Shown: one piece after another, positions 27,894 to 36,012 of the stretch
How positions within the stretch are numbered: the stretch's first letter is position 1
Layout of the letters: each line of letters opens with the position of its first letter
From: an uncultured Rhodopila sp.
GTDB lineage: Bacteria; Pseudomonadota; Alphaproteobacteria; Acetobacterales; Acetobacteraceae
DNA: 64,000 nucleotides
NCBI GenBank assembly: GCA_903932145.1
Contig: CAIZFE010000086.1
Location: 62,001 to 126,000 of the forward strand
Reading direction: 5' to 3'
Notes under the pieces: model-generated
Told to the model about the DNA's origin: nothing
Database searches by the model: none
What the model saw: the letters and a program-made list of their open reading frames with translations, nothing else
Position numbers and translations under genes: made by a program

Positions 27894-28817
27894 ATGCCCG
27901 TACCCGGCCGCGACTGGACTCTCGCCGATGCCCCCGATCAGGCGGGCAAACTCGCCATCGTCACCGGCGCGACCGGTGGCCTGGGCTATGAGACGGCACT
28001 GGGTCTCGCCCGATGCGGCGCGACCACCATCCTGACCGGCCGCAACCCGGACAAGGGCGCGGACGCCCTGTCCCGTATCCGGCGCGAGGTTCCGTCCGCG
28101 ACAGTCAGTTTTGAGCCGCTGGATCTCGCCAGCCTCGCATCGGTCAGACGCTTCGCCGAACGGCGCGGGGCCATCGACATTCTGGTCAATAACGCCGGCG
28201 TCATGGGCCTGCCCAACCGGCAACTGACGCGCGACGGGTTCGAGATGCAGATCGGCGTCAACTATCTCGGGCATTTCGCCCTGACGGCGCTGCTGCGAGA
28301 CTCGCTGCGCGGTGCCCGGGTAGTGCAGGTGGCCAGCCTCGCCCATCAGAAGGCGGTGCTGAAGCTGGACGATTTGCAGTCGGAGCGGTCGTACGTGCCG
28401 ATGCTGGTGTATCGTCAAAGCAAGCTCGCGATGCTGATGTTCGCGCTGGAACTGCATCGCCGGTCGGTGCGGAATGGCTGGAACCTGACCAGTATCGCCG
28501 CGCATCCGGGCTGGGCGAGGACCGACATCATCGGCAACGGCATTGGCAACGGCAAGCCGGGACTGAAGGCGTGGCTGATCCAGCTTGGGTTCGACGCGCT
28601 GGCGCAATCCGCGGCGGATGGGGCGTTGCCGATGCTGTATGCGGCGATGGCTCCGGAGGCGGCCGCCGGTGGGTATTACGGTCCCACCGGGCGGGGCGAG
28701 CGCACAGGCCCGCCAGGTCCGTCGCGCATTTTCCCGCAGGCGGCCGACCCGGAAGCCGGGCGCCGGTTGTGGGATCTGTCCGGGACACTGACAGGGGTCA
28801 CGTTCGAGGCCGGCTGA
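27894..28817 (+). CDS. Short-chain dehydrogenase (retinol-dehydrogenase-like)
   Basis: A 307-residue SDR with IVTGATGGLGYETALGLA, LTGRNPDKG (arginine after the second strand, suggesting NADP), NNAGVMGLP and YRQSKLAMLMFA (catalytic Tyr and Lys), the pattern of retinol dehydrogenase / protochlorophyllide reductase-like SDRs. The C-terminus ends with a YYGPTGRGERTGPPG region. It lies 193 bases after the Rieske gene, in the same direction, and that spacer shows no gene. Function beyond oxidoreductase is unknown. Confidence 0.86.
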   Translation: MPVPGRDWTLADAPDQAGKLAIVTGATGGLGYETALGLARCGATTILTGRNPDKGADALSRIRREVPSATVSFEPLDLASLASVRRFAERRGAIDILVNNAGVMGLPNRQLTRDGFEMQIGVNYLGHFALTALLRDSLRGARVVQVASLAHQKAVLKLDDLQSERSYVPMLVYRQSKLAMLMFALELHRRSVRNGWNLTSIAAHPGWARTDIIGNGIGNGKPGLKAWLIQLGFDALAQSAADGALPMLYAAMAPEAAAGGYYGPTGRGERTGPPGPSRIFPQAADPEAGRRLWDLSGTLTGVTFEAG

Positions 28818-28953
28818 TGCCTGGCAGTCTTTCCCGCAGCCCGGGACACACAGCCAGTTGACCGCATCGTACCCTCATTCCGTGGTGGTGTGACCGGCGA
28901 TCCTCCCAAGAGAGGATGCCTGTCACAAGATTTTTCAGGTGAGGGACAATCCG

Positions 28954-30129
28954 ATGAGATCACGATCTGGCCTGTTGCCGGCAATGGTGCTTGTTCTTGC
29001 AAGCATGTCTTCGGCCATCGCCGCCGAACCGGTGCACGGCGTCACCGATACCGAAATTGTCATCGGCACCGTGACGGACCTGTCGGGCGTCACCGCGATA
29101 CAGGGCGTCAACAACGCTCAGGCCATCCGCATGCTGTTCGAAGAAGCCAACGCCGCCGGTGGCATCAACGGACGCAAAATCCGCTATATCGTCGAGGACA
29201 GTCAGTACCAGGTGCCGCGGGCCGTTCAGGCCATGAATAAATTGCTGAACAGCGACAAGGTGTTCATGACGTTGCAGGACGGCGGCACGCCGATGAACAA
29301 TGCGACGTGGCCGATGGCCTTGGATAAGAACACCCCCAAGCTGCTGCCGCTGACCGCCGCGCGCTCGATGTATGAGCCTTTCAACAAACTGAAGTTCAGC
29401 CAGACCTCGTCCTATGTCGATCAAATGCGGGCGGGGGTAAAATACTTCATTGAGCAGCGCGGCAAGAAAGTCGTGTGCGCGATGTACCAGGACACTGATT
29501 TCGGCAAGGATGTCCTGGCGGGCGTCACCCTGGAAACCGAGGCGCATAATATGAAAGTCGCGGCGGTGACCGCGCACAAGCCGACGGATACCGATTTTTC
29601 CGCCGCCGTCACCAAATTGCGTGAGGCCAACTGCGATATTGTAACGCTCGGTACCATCGTGCGCGACAGCATGATCATCATCGCGACGGTGAAGAAGATC
29701 GGCTGGAACGTCGATCTGCTGGGGCAGGCGGCCTCGTACGACACCGCCATCGCGACGGCGCCCGGTGGCACCGGGGAGGGGTTCTATTCCATGACTCCGA
29801 CCCTGTACGCGTATCCGGACGATCCCCGTCCGGCGGTGCATGATCTGATGGCCCGCTATCGCACCCGCTATGGCATCGACATGAACTACATCGGCCAGAC
29901 CGGCGTGATCTGCGCGCAGATCGCGCTGGAAGCGTTGAAGCGAGCCGGCCGGGACCTGACGGTCGATAGTCTGGTCACAGCGATGGAAAGCCTGAATCAG
30001 TTCACCGATCTGTACGGCAACACCTACTCGTTCGGACCCAACCAGCATCATGGCTCGACCAAGGCGTTTCTGGCGGTGGTGAAGGATGGGCGCTGGGTGC
30101 CCGTCGTGGACCAGCCGCTGGCTTATTGA
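28954..30129 (+). CDS. ABC transporter substrate-binding protein (branched-chain amino acid type)
   Basis: A 391-residue periplasmic protein with a Sec signal peptide (MRSRSGLLPAMVLVLASM, cleavage after about residue 24) and the type 1 binding-protein fold: EIVIGTVTDLSG, ANAAGGINGRKIRYIVED, VVCAMYQDTDFGKDVL and HKPTDTDFSAAV. I chose ATG 28954 with GAGGG eight bases upstream rather than the ATG at 28939. Permease and ATPase genes are not adjacent, so this is an orphan binding protein. A short degenerate stretch similar to its codons for HKPTDTDF...KLREAN is found again at 30362-30427. Confidence 0.9.
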   Translation: MRSRSGLLPAMVLVLASMSSAIAAEPVHGVTDTEIVIGTVTDLSGVTAIQGVNNAQAIRMLFEEANAAGGINGRKIRYIVEDSQYQVPRAVQAMNKLLNSDKVFMTLQDGGTPMNNATWPMALDKNTPKLLPLTAARSMYEPFNKLKFSQTSSYVDQMRAGVKYFIEQRGKKVVCAMYQDTDFGKDVLAGVTLETEAHNMKVAAVTAHKPTDTDFSAAVTKLREANCDIVTLGTIVRDSMIIIATVKKIGWNVDLLGQAASYDTAIATAPGGTGEGFYSMTPTLYAYPDDPRPAVHDLMARYRTRYGIDMNYIGQTGVICAQIALEALKRAGRDLTVDSLVTAMESLNQFTDLYGNTYSFGPNQHHGSTKAFLAVVKDGRWVPVVDQPLAY

Positions 30130-30164
30130 CCGGCCTGATTCCGCCGGCCCTTTGGAGAAAGCCG

Positions 30165-30330
30165 GGGGGATAACGTGTCCGTTATCCCCCGCGCGTGTGG
30201 ATAAGTTGGTGTGCAAAGTCCCGTGAGCACGCTGGAATGTGCGAGACTCCGCTGATTTCGTTGCCTGATTAAAAATTAAGCAATCGGCTTCTGCTTTTAA
30301 CGAGCGCAAACGCGGTTGGTTGTTCCGGAT
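30165..30330. repeat. Tandem repeat unit 1
   Basis: Starts with a near-perfect hairpin (GGGGATAACG / CGTTATCCCC arms, tetraloop TGTC), then TGTGGATAAGTTGG, CAAAGTCCCGTGAG and ATTAAAAATTAAGCAATCGG, and ends at GGTTGTTCCGGA. It aligns without gaps to unit 2 at a constant offset of 282 bases, about 90 percent identical by eye, with most differences in the last 40 bases. Confidence 0.85.
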
Positions 30331-30361
30331 CCTGATTGGGTGCCGTTGGACGTCGGGCGGT

Positions 30362-30429
30362 GGGCCGCGCACAAATCCACCGATACTGAATTGTCCGCCG
30401 GTGCCGCCAAACTCCGTGAAGCCAACTGA
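30362..30429 (+). pseudogene. Relic of a substrate-binding-protein gene
   Basis: Sixty-six bases align without gaps to 29569-29634 inside the upstream binding-protein gene, about 77 percent identical by eye. In frame it reads AHKSTDTELSAGAAKLREAN followed by a stop, against AHKPTDTDFSAAVTKLREANC in the intact gene. It has no start and no other recognisable part, so it is a decayed fragment of a duplicated or paralogous gene lying between repeat units 1 and 2. Confidence 0.6.
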
Positions 30430-30446
30430 CGTTTCTCCATCAGGCC

Positions 30447-30612
30447 AGGGGATAACGTGTTCGTTATCCCCCGGGCGTGTGGATAAGTTGGTGTGCAAAG
30501 TCCCGTGAGCAGTCTGGAATGTGCGTGACTCCGCCGATTTCGTTGCCCGATTAAAAATTAAGCAATCGGCTTCCGCGTTGGAGGCGCGCAAATGTCATCG
30601 GTTGTTCCGGAC
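30447..30612. repeat. Tandem repeat unit 2
   Basis: Near-copy of unit 1 with hairpin arms GGGGATAACG / CGTTATCCCC (loop TGTT), DnaA box at 30478-30486 and the ATTAAAAATTAAGCAATCGG element. It is preceded by a degenerate binding-protein fragment, just as unit 1 is preceded by the intact binding-protein gene. Confidence 0.85.
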
Positions 30613-30779
30613 CTCGGATGTGCCTCCCTTTCCGACTGATCAGGAATGCCGGCACCTCATCGCAGCCTCCATCCGGGTGCGTTCGGTCGGTTCTGGAGCG
30701 TCCCGATCCCGTGAACGGAGCTCCCGGACAACCGCGTGGAGCCGAAATCGGTCCGTAGTCCGACCGGTAACGATGCCGA

Positions 30780-30905
30780 ATATGTTATCCCCGAGACCTG
30801 TGGATAAGTCGGTGGGCAAACCGCCGTGAGCGGGCTGAAACGGGCGTGAAGCCGCCGGTTTTCCCGCTTGATGAAAGTTTAAGCAATCCGCTAAGTCATT
30901 GATTT
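30780..30905. repeat. Tandem repeat unit 3 (diverged)
   Basis: Keeps the order of the blocks GTTATCCCC, TGTGGATAAGT, GGTGGGCAAA, CCGTGAGC, GCGTGA, TTAAGCAATC but has lost the left hairpin arm and much intervening identity. Conservation of the blocks in a diverged copy suggests they are the functional part. Confidence 0.7.
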
Positions 30906-30998
30906 TATATAAGCGTGATGGGCCTGTGAGGGAACACTGTTAAACTATTGTTAACTATTGGAATGCCCTGTGGACGGCGTGCGGAAGCACCGCCTGCA

Positions 30999-33900
30999 TC
31001 ATGCCGCCAGCAGGTCGGGAGTAGCCCCAAACAGGAAGTCGATGTCGTTCGAATCCATCGCCGGCAGCGCCATTCCGTCCTCGCTGAGGGCCAGATTCGC
31101 CAACGCGGCCTTGCGTTCCTGCAGCTCGACGATCCGCTCCTCGACGGTGTCGGCCGCGATCAGTTTGTAGACGAACACCGACTTGGTCTGACCGATCCGG
31201 TGGGCGCGGTCAGACGCCTGGTCCTCGACCGCCGGGTTCCACCAGGGATCGTAGTGGATCACCGTATCGGCGGAGGTCAGGTTCAACCCGCGTCCGCCGG
31301 CCTTCAGGCTGATCAGGAACAGTGGCACCTCGCCCGCCTCGAACCGCGTCACCGGGTCGGCGCGGTCGCGGGTGTCGCCGCGCAGTTCCACGAACGGAAT
31401 GCCGGCCGCCGTCAGTGCCGGCTTCATCAGGTCCAGCATCGAGGTGAACTGCGAGAACAGCAGAATGCGGCGGCCTTCCGCGACCATCTCGGACACCATC
31501 TCCATCAGGTCGTCCAGTTTGCTGGATGATTGCGTCATCCGAGCGGAGGACAACTTGACCAGCCGTGGATCGCAACAGACCTGCCGCAGCTTCAGCAGCG
31601 CATCGAGCACAAGGATGTGGCTCTGGGCCACGCCGCGCTCGGCGATGCCCTCGGTGACCTTCTCATGCATCATGGCGCGGATGGTTTCGTACAGCTCGCG
31701 CTGATCCGGGGCCAGCGTGATGCGCCGCAGGATCGTGTGCTTTGGCGGCAGTTCGGTCGCCACGGCGGATTTCGTGCGGCGCAGGATGAACGGTCGGATG
31801 CGGCCGGACAGTTGCTGGCGGCGAACAGGATCGCCGTCCTTCTCGATCGGCACCCGGAAGCGGCGGTTGAAGACTTTGCGTTGTCCCAGCAGGCCCGGCA
31901 TCAGGAACGCAAACTGCGACCACAACTCGCCGAGGTGGTTCTCGATCGGCGTGCCTGACAGGCAAATCCGGTGGCGGGTGTCCAGGCGGCACACCGCGTG
32001 CGTCGCCTTGGCGGTGGAGCTTTTGATCGCCTGCGCCTCATCCAGCACGACCATGTGCCAGGGGATGGCCACCATGTCCTCCACGTCGCGCGACAGCACC
32101 GTGTAGGTGGTGATGACGACATGCACGCCGGTCAGGTCGCGCCGCCGTTCGTGGCGCTCCAGGCCGTGCAGCACCACGACCCGCAAATGCGGCGCGAAGC
32201 GGGCGAGTTCGGCGGACCAGTTCGGCACCAGCGTGGTCGGGACGACCACCAGGGCGGGGCGGTCCAGCCGGCCGGACTCATGTTCGATCGCGATATGCGC
32301 GATGGTCTGCGCGGTCTTGCCGAGGCCCATGTCGTCGGCCAGCAGTCCGCCCAAATCGTTCTCGCGCAGGTGTTGCAGCCAGTTGACGCCTTGCTGCTGG
32401 TAGGGCCGCAAACTGGCCTTAAAGCTGGCCGGCACCGGCGCCTCGGGGATTTCCGGCACCGCCCGGAATCGCGCGACGTTGGCGGCGATGACCGCGCCGT
32501 CCTGCCAACGGGTGGTCAGGACGTCCTCCAGATCCAGCACAGTGTGGGCGGCGGTGGCGTCGAGCAGCATGGTGTCGCCGCTGGTGCGGCTGGACGCCTC
32601 CATCATGTCTTCGATCACTGCGAGCAGGCGGGCGATCCGGTCGGCCGGCAGGCGCAGGATGCGGCCGTCGTCCAGGCTGGTGACCACGGACCCGTCGATG
32701 ATCCGGGCGTTTTCCATGCCGCCGCGATCGCGCAGGCGCATCAGGATGGGCAGCAGCGGATGGCGGGCGCCGTCGATCTCGATCCCGAAATCCAGCGAGA
32801 AGGAGCCGCTGGCGCCAACGCCCGACGGCGCATCGGCGACCTTCATGTCGCAGAGACCGACCGATTGCACCAGCTTGGGGCCGAAATCCTTGTCGATCAG
32901 GTTGCGCCAGCCCATCGCCTGTAGCACCGGCAGCCGTTCGGTGACGAAGCCCTGCCACGCCTCGGCGGCGTCGCGTCCGCGGAAGACGAACACCAACCGG
33001 CCCTTGGCGACCTTGGCGGTGGCCATCCGCATTTGCACCAGGCCGTCCTGCTTGATGAGGTCCTGCGCGGCGGTCTCGGCCGTCTTGTCCCGGCGCACGA
33101 ACACCGGCCCCTCGGGCGAGTTGGTGCGCACGAACTGGCGGTCGTCGTCGAACGGCACAATGGTGCCGTCGTAATCGAACTCCAGCAGCAGGGCATCGAG
33201 TTGCTGCATGCGGCCGAATTCGTCGGGGCAGGGGAAGCGGGTCAGCTTCACCAACGGAGTCATCGGCCGATCCACGATCACCTGCTCGCTGACCACCGAC
33301 ATGTCGGGGCGGCGTTTCGGCGGCTCCACGCGGGCAACGGTGGGTGCGATGAACACCGGCTTCGGCGGCGCCGCCGCCTGAATACGCACGCGAGCGACCT
33401 GGCCGGTGACGGCATCGACGTACCACGGCCCGGAATCGGCGACGATGACGCCGGACCGCGGCGGCAGGGTTGCGGCGGCGGCGGAGGTGAAGAAGCGGGT
33501 CTCGCCCTTGATCAGGCGTTTGCCGCCGGCATGCCAACGGGCGTGGCCGCTCTCGATCAGCGCGTCCAGCAGATCGACGACCAACGAATCCGCCACACCG
33601 GTGCGGCTTTCGTCGCCTTCGCCCAGCAAGTAGGCGACGTCACGCAGCTTGGTCTCGGTATGTTCGTCGGCGGCGATCTTCGCGGGAGTCGTCGGGGTCG
33701 CGGTGAACGTCCGTTCCCCGATCAGCATCGTTATGACAACGCAGGCGTGCGGCGGTTCGGCGGGGGCGAGTTCGAACACGATCCGCTGCCGCTCTTTGTC
33801 TGGTGGCGCGGCTAACGTGTCGAGGAACGTCTGCTGTTCGGGTTTGCGCAGCGACGGAAAGCGGTCGAGCGCGGCGAACCCGGTGGCGGCCAGATGGGCA

Positions 33901-34130
33901 CAGCCGGGAACGCGACAGGTGCAGTGGTGGTCGAACACCACCCGCCGTCCCAACAAGGACGGGGTGATGCGGACATTATAAGAGAACGCCTTGTCCTTGA
34001 CCGTGGCGGTGATCGTGTCGCCTTCAAGCTGCACATCCACCCCACCGGCCAGTCCCAGGCCGCGCCCGCGCGTCAGCACGCGGGCGTCAAAAATGCGGCT
34101 CAGATCCTGGGACGTGAACGGTGTCGGCAT
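30999..34130 (-). CDS. SNF2-family DEAD/DEAH-box helicase with SWIM zinc finger
   Basis: A 1043-residue ATP-dependent DNA translocase. Near residues 70-90 it has a SWIM-type zinc motif (HHCTCRVPGCAHLAATG). The two RecA-like lobes follow: Walker A DDMGLGKTAQT near 610, VVLDEAQAIKSS (motif II as DEAQ), LSGTPIENHLGELWSQ (motif III), then LKAGGRGLNLTSADTV and ASDRAHRIGQTKSVFVYK (motifs V and VI). The central 450 residues form a divergent helicase-associated region. Bacterial RapA/HepA-like and SNF2 proteins act in transcription recycling, repair or chromosome maintenance; no specific role can be given. Its 3' end abuts the DnaA-box repeats, and its stop is 39 bases from the AT-rich end of them. 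Confidence 0.93.
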   Translation of the reverse strand: MPTPFTSQDLSRIFDARVLTRGRGLGLAGGVDVQLEGDTITATVKDKAFSYNVRITPSLLGRRVVFDHHCTCRVPGCAHLAATGFAALDRFPSLRKPEQQTFLDTLAAPPDKERQRIVFELAPAEPPHACVVITMLIGERTFTATPTTPAKIAADEHTETKLRDVAYLLGEGDESRTGVADSLVVDLLDALIESGHARWHAGGKRLIKGETRFFTSAAAATLPPRSGVIVADSGPWYVDAVTGQVARVRIQAAAPPKPVFIAPTVARVEPPKRRPDMSVVSEQVIVDRPMTPLVKLTRFPCPDEFGRMQQLDALLLEFDYDGTIVPFDDDRQFVRTNSPEGPVFVRRDKTAETAAQDLIKQDGLVQMRMATAKVAKGRLVFVFRGRDAAEAWQGFVTERLPVLQAMGWRNLIDKDFGPKLVQSVGLCDMKVADAPSGVGASGSFSLDFGIEIDGARHPLLPILMRLRDRGGMENARIIDGSVVTSLDDGRILRLPADRIARLLAVIEDMMEASSRTSGDTMLLDATAAHTVLDLEDVLTTRWQDGAVIAANVARFRAVPEIPEAPVPASFKASLRPYQQQGVNWLQHLRENDLGGLLADDMGLGKTAQTIAHIAIEHESGRLDRPALVVVPTTLVPNWSAELARFAPHLRVVVLHGLERHERRRDLTGVHVVITTYTVLSRDVEDMVAIPWHMVVLDEAQAIKSSTAKATHAVCRLDTRHRICLSGTPIENHLGELWSQFAFLMPGLLGQRKVFNRRFRVPIEKDGDPVRRQQLSGRIRPFILRRTKSAVATELPPKHTILRRITLAPDQRELYETIRAMMHEKVTEGIAERGVAQSHILVLDALLKLRQVCCDPRLVKLSSARMTQSSSKLDDLMEMVSEMVAEGRRILLFSQFTSMLDLMKPALTAAGIPFVELRGDTRDRADPVTRFEAGEVPLFLISLKAGGRGLNLTSADTVIHYDPWWNPAVEDQASDRAHRIGQTKSVFVYKLIAADTVEERIVELQERKAALANLALSEDGMALPAMDSNDIDFLFGATPDLLAA

Positions 34131-34261
34131 AGGCGTGATTCGACCTCGGGCGGTTGGGCCATGCTGTTATGGCGGGAGCCGCCGAGTCGGATCGAGCCGG
34201 CAGAGGAGATCGAATCGCCCGAATGGGTGGGTGAAAGCAAGGAATGAAACGCGGTGGGTCT

Positions 34262-35878
34262 CTACCGCAGCACCAACGCCCCCGTCAGATCGCCCAGTTG
34301 CGGCTGATGGTGAGCCGCCAGCGCCTGGTCGCGTTCGGCGATTCCCGGCAACACCGGCAGATTCCACTTGTGCGTGATAAACCGCAGGATGGAGGTCGTG
34401 TCGTACAGCGTGTGGTCCAGTGTTCCTTTCTTGGCGAACGGCGAGATGATCAGCGCCGGGATGCGCGTGCCGGGTCCGAACCGGTCGGCCTTCGGCGGAG
34501 CGGCATGATCCCACCAACCGCCGAACTCGTCATAGGTCACGACCACCAGCATGTGCTTCCACTGCGGACTGGCCTTCAGCGCGGTCAGTACGGCGGCGAT
34601 GTGGTGGTCCCCATCGGCGACGTTGGCGTACCCCGGGTGTTCGTTCACCGATCCGTGCGGCTTGTAGAACGAGACCGGGGGCAGTTTGGCGTCTCGGATG
34701 TCGCTGAGGAACCGGGAGTCTGGCAGGGTGTCCGGATCGGTCACCACGCCGGCGTCCAGCAAATGCGCCGCGCGGTTGGCCTTGCCTTCAGGCGTCGAGG
34801 GATCGAACGCGGTAAAATAGTTGAACGGCTGGTGGTGATACTGAAAGTCCGGGCTCGCCTTCGATGATCCAGCGGCGAACGGAGCATGCGTCAGCGCAAA
34901 ATCCCAGGCGCCGGCATAATATGCCCAATCGACCTTCGCTGCGCTCAGCAGGTCGCCGATCGTTGTTTCGGTCTGCGGCACCAGCGTGGACGCCGATTTC
35001 AGGTCCACCGTTTGCTGCGTGTCATCGGCGTTACCGCTGGGCGCGAACGGCGGCATCATCGTGTTGATCGCGTAGAAATCGGGCGTCAGGTTGCCGCTGA
35101 GTTTGAAGACCGGCGGCCCTTCGAGGGCCGAGGCCGGCGAATTCGGCGCCGGAGTCAGCGTCACGCCGTCCGCCTCCACTGCCGTCACACTCGGGTTTTT
35201 GCCGCCGTTCGGATTGATCCCGTCGTGGCCATACAGGGGGGCACACGAACAGATCAGGTAGAAGTGGTTCAGGAACGAGCCACCGAACGCCGCCTGGTAG
35301 AAATTATCCGCCAATACATACTGATGCGCCCAGTTCCACAGCGGCAGATCCTTCGGCTTCGGGGTGAAATACCCCATCGTCATGCCGCCGGAGTCCGCCC
35401 ACGCCGCGAACATGTTGTTGGCGCCGCCGTTGATCTGCATCTGGTTCTCATAGAACCGGTGATACAGGTCGCGATTGGTGTACCGTAGCGGATCGGAGTC
35501 CTCGGCCGAACCGGTGCGATACAGTCCGGCGACGTCGTACGGATGGTTGAACTGACTGAGCCAGGTTGCGGTTTGGCCTTGCGTGATGGCAACCGGAGCG
35601 ACCGGCGCGCCCGCCATGGTCTTGGCGGCGACGCCGCCCCAGATGGCGGGCAGACCGCGCATGGGTTTGCCGTCGCGGTCGAGTTGGACAATGGAGGTTT
35701 TGCTGGCTTTGGCGAGGCCGTTGGCGCCGGGGAACGTGCCATACAAATTGTCGAAACTGCGGTTCTCCGCATAGATCACCACGACCGTCTGAATGTCGGC
35801 GTAGTTCGGCGTTGCCGCCATGCTTGGCGCGGCCGCCAGCAGGGCGGTCGCGGTCAGGGTGGTCAGTTTCAGCATCAC
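34262..35878 (-). CDS. Secreted phosphoesterase (phospholipase C / acid phosphatase family)
   Basis: A 538-residue exported protein with signal peptide MMLKLTTLTATALLAAAPSMA, then the phosphoesterase-family signature VVVIYAENRSFDNLYGTFPG (the Glu-Asn and Asp residues bind metal). Later blocks are SFLNHFYLICSCAPLYG, HPGYANVADGDHHIAAVL and VVTYDEFGGWWDHAAPP, all expected for this family. It cleaves phosphate esters, possibly phospholipids, outside the cytoplasm. It is divergent from the di-haem peroxidase gene with 134 bases between them. A role in phosphate scavenging is plausible given the phn genes in the same window, but no Pho box could be confirmed by eye. Confidence 0.9.
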   Translation of the reverse strand: MMLKLTTLTATALLAAAPSMAATPNYADIQTVVVIYAENRSFDNLYGTFPGANGLAKASKTSIVQLDRDGKPMRGLPAIWGGVAAKTMAGAPVAPVAITQGQTATWLSQFNHPYDVAGLYRTGSAEDSDPLRYTNRDLYHRFYENQMQINGGANNMFAAWADSGGMTMGYFTPKPKDLPLWNWAHQYVLADNFYQAAFGGSFLNHFYLICSCAPLYGHDGINPNGGKNPSVTAVEADGVTLTPAPNSPASALEGPPVFKLSGNLTPDFYAINTMMPPFAPSGNADDTQQTVDLKSASTLVPQTETTIGDLLSAAKVDWAYYAGAWDFALTHAPFAAGSSKASPDFQYHHQPFNYFTAFDPSTPEGKANRAAHLLDAGVVTDPDTLPDSRFLSDIRDAKLPPVSFYKPHGSVNEHPGYANVADGDHHIAAVLTALKASPQWKHMLVVVTYDEFGGWWDHAAPPKADRFGPGTRIPALIISPFAKKGTLDHTLYDTTSILRFITHKWNLPVLPGIAERDQALAAHHQPQLGDLTGALVLR

Positions 35879-36012
35879 GGGTCCTTAAAGAGGCGTCGGC
35901 CGAGGCAGGCCGGGTATTATACCGGGTGACCCGACGGTTGGATGATTGCAATTGGATGAATATCGCCGCGGGGGCTGTCGTCAACAGCCGGAACGGTGCC
36001 AAGACCGGGCGC

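Larger units (their letters stand above)
30130..30998. other. 869-base non-coding region with tandem DnaA-box repeats (candidate replication origin)
   Basis: No convincing gene is present. The region holds three related repeat units, each with a TTATCC/GGATAA inverted pair and an exact DnaA box TGTGGATAA (30196-30204, 30478-30486, 30799-30807), and the conserved AT-rich element TTAAGCAATC. The right end (30890-30960) is AT-rich with TTATATAA and the near-repeat TTAAACTATTG TTAACTATTG, which would suit a DNA-unwinding element. These are features of a bacterial oriC, but spacing between boxes is wide (282 and 313 to 321 bases), and the usual neighbours dnaA, hemE or parAB are absent. A tandemly duplicated intergenic region is the main alternative. 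Confidence 0.4.

Noticed and set aside
28960-30591. 543-codon open frame on the - strand with an internal protein repeat
   Set aside because: The repeat in the translation simply reflects DNA repeat units 1 and 2, and the rest is antisense to the binding-protein gene.
30165-30905. CRISPR array interpretation of the repeats
   Set aside because: Units are about 165 bases long with a 282-base period, diverged, and have no short uniform repeat-spacer structure or cas genes.
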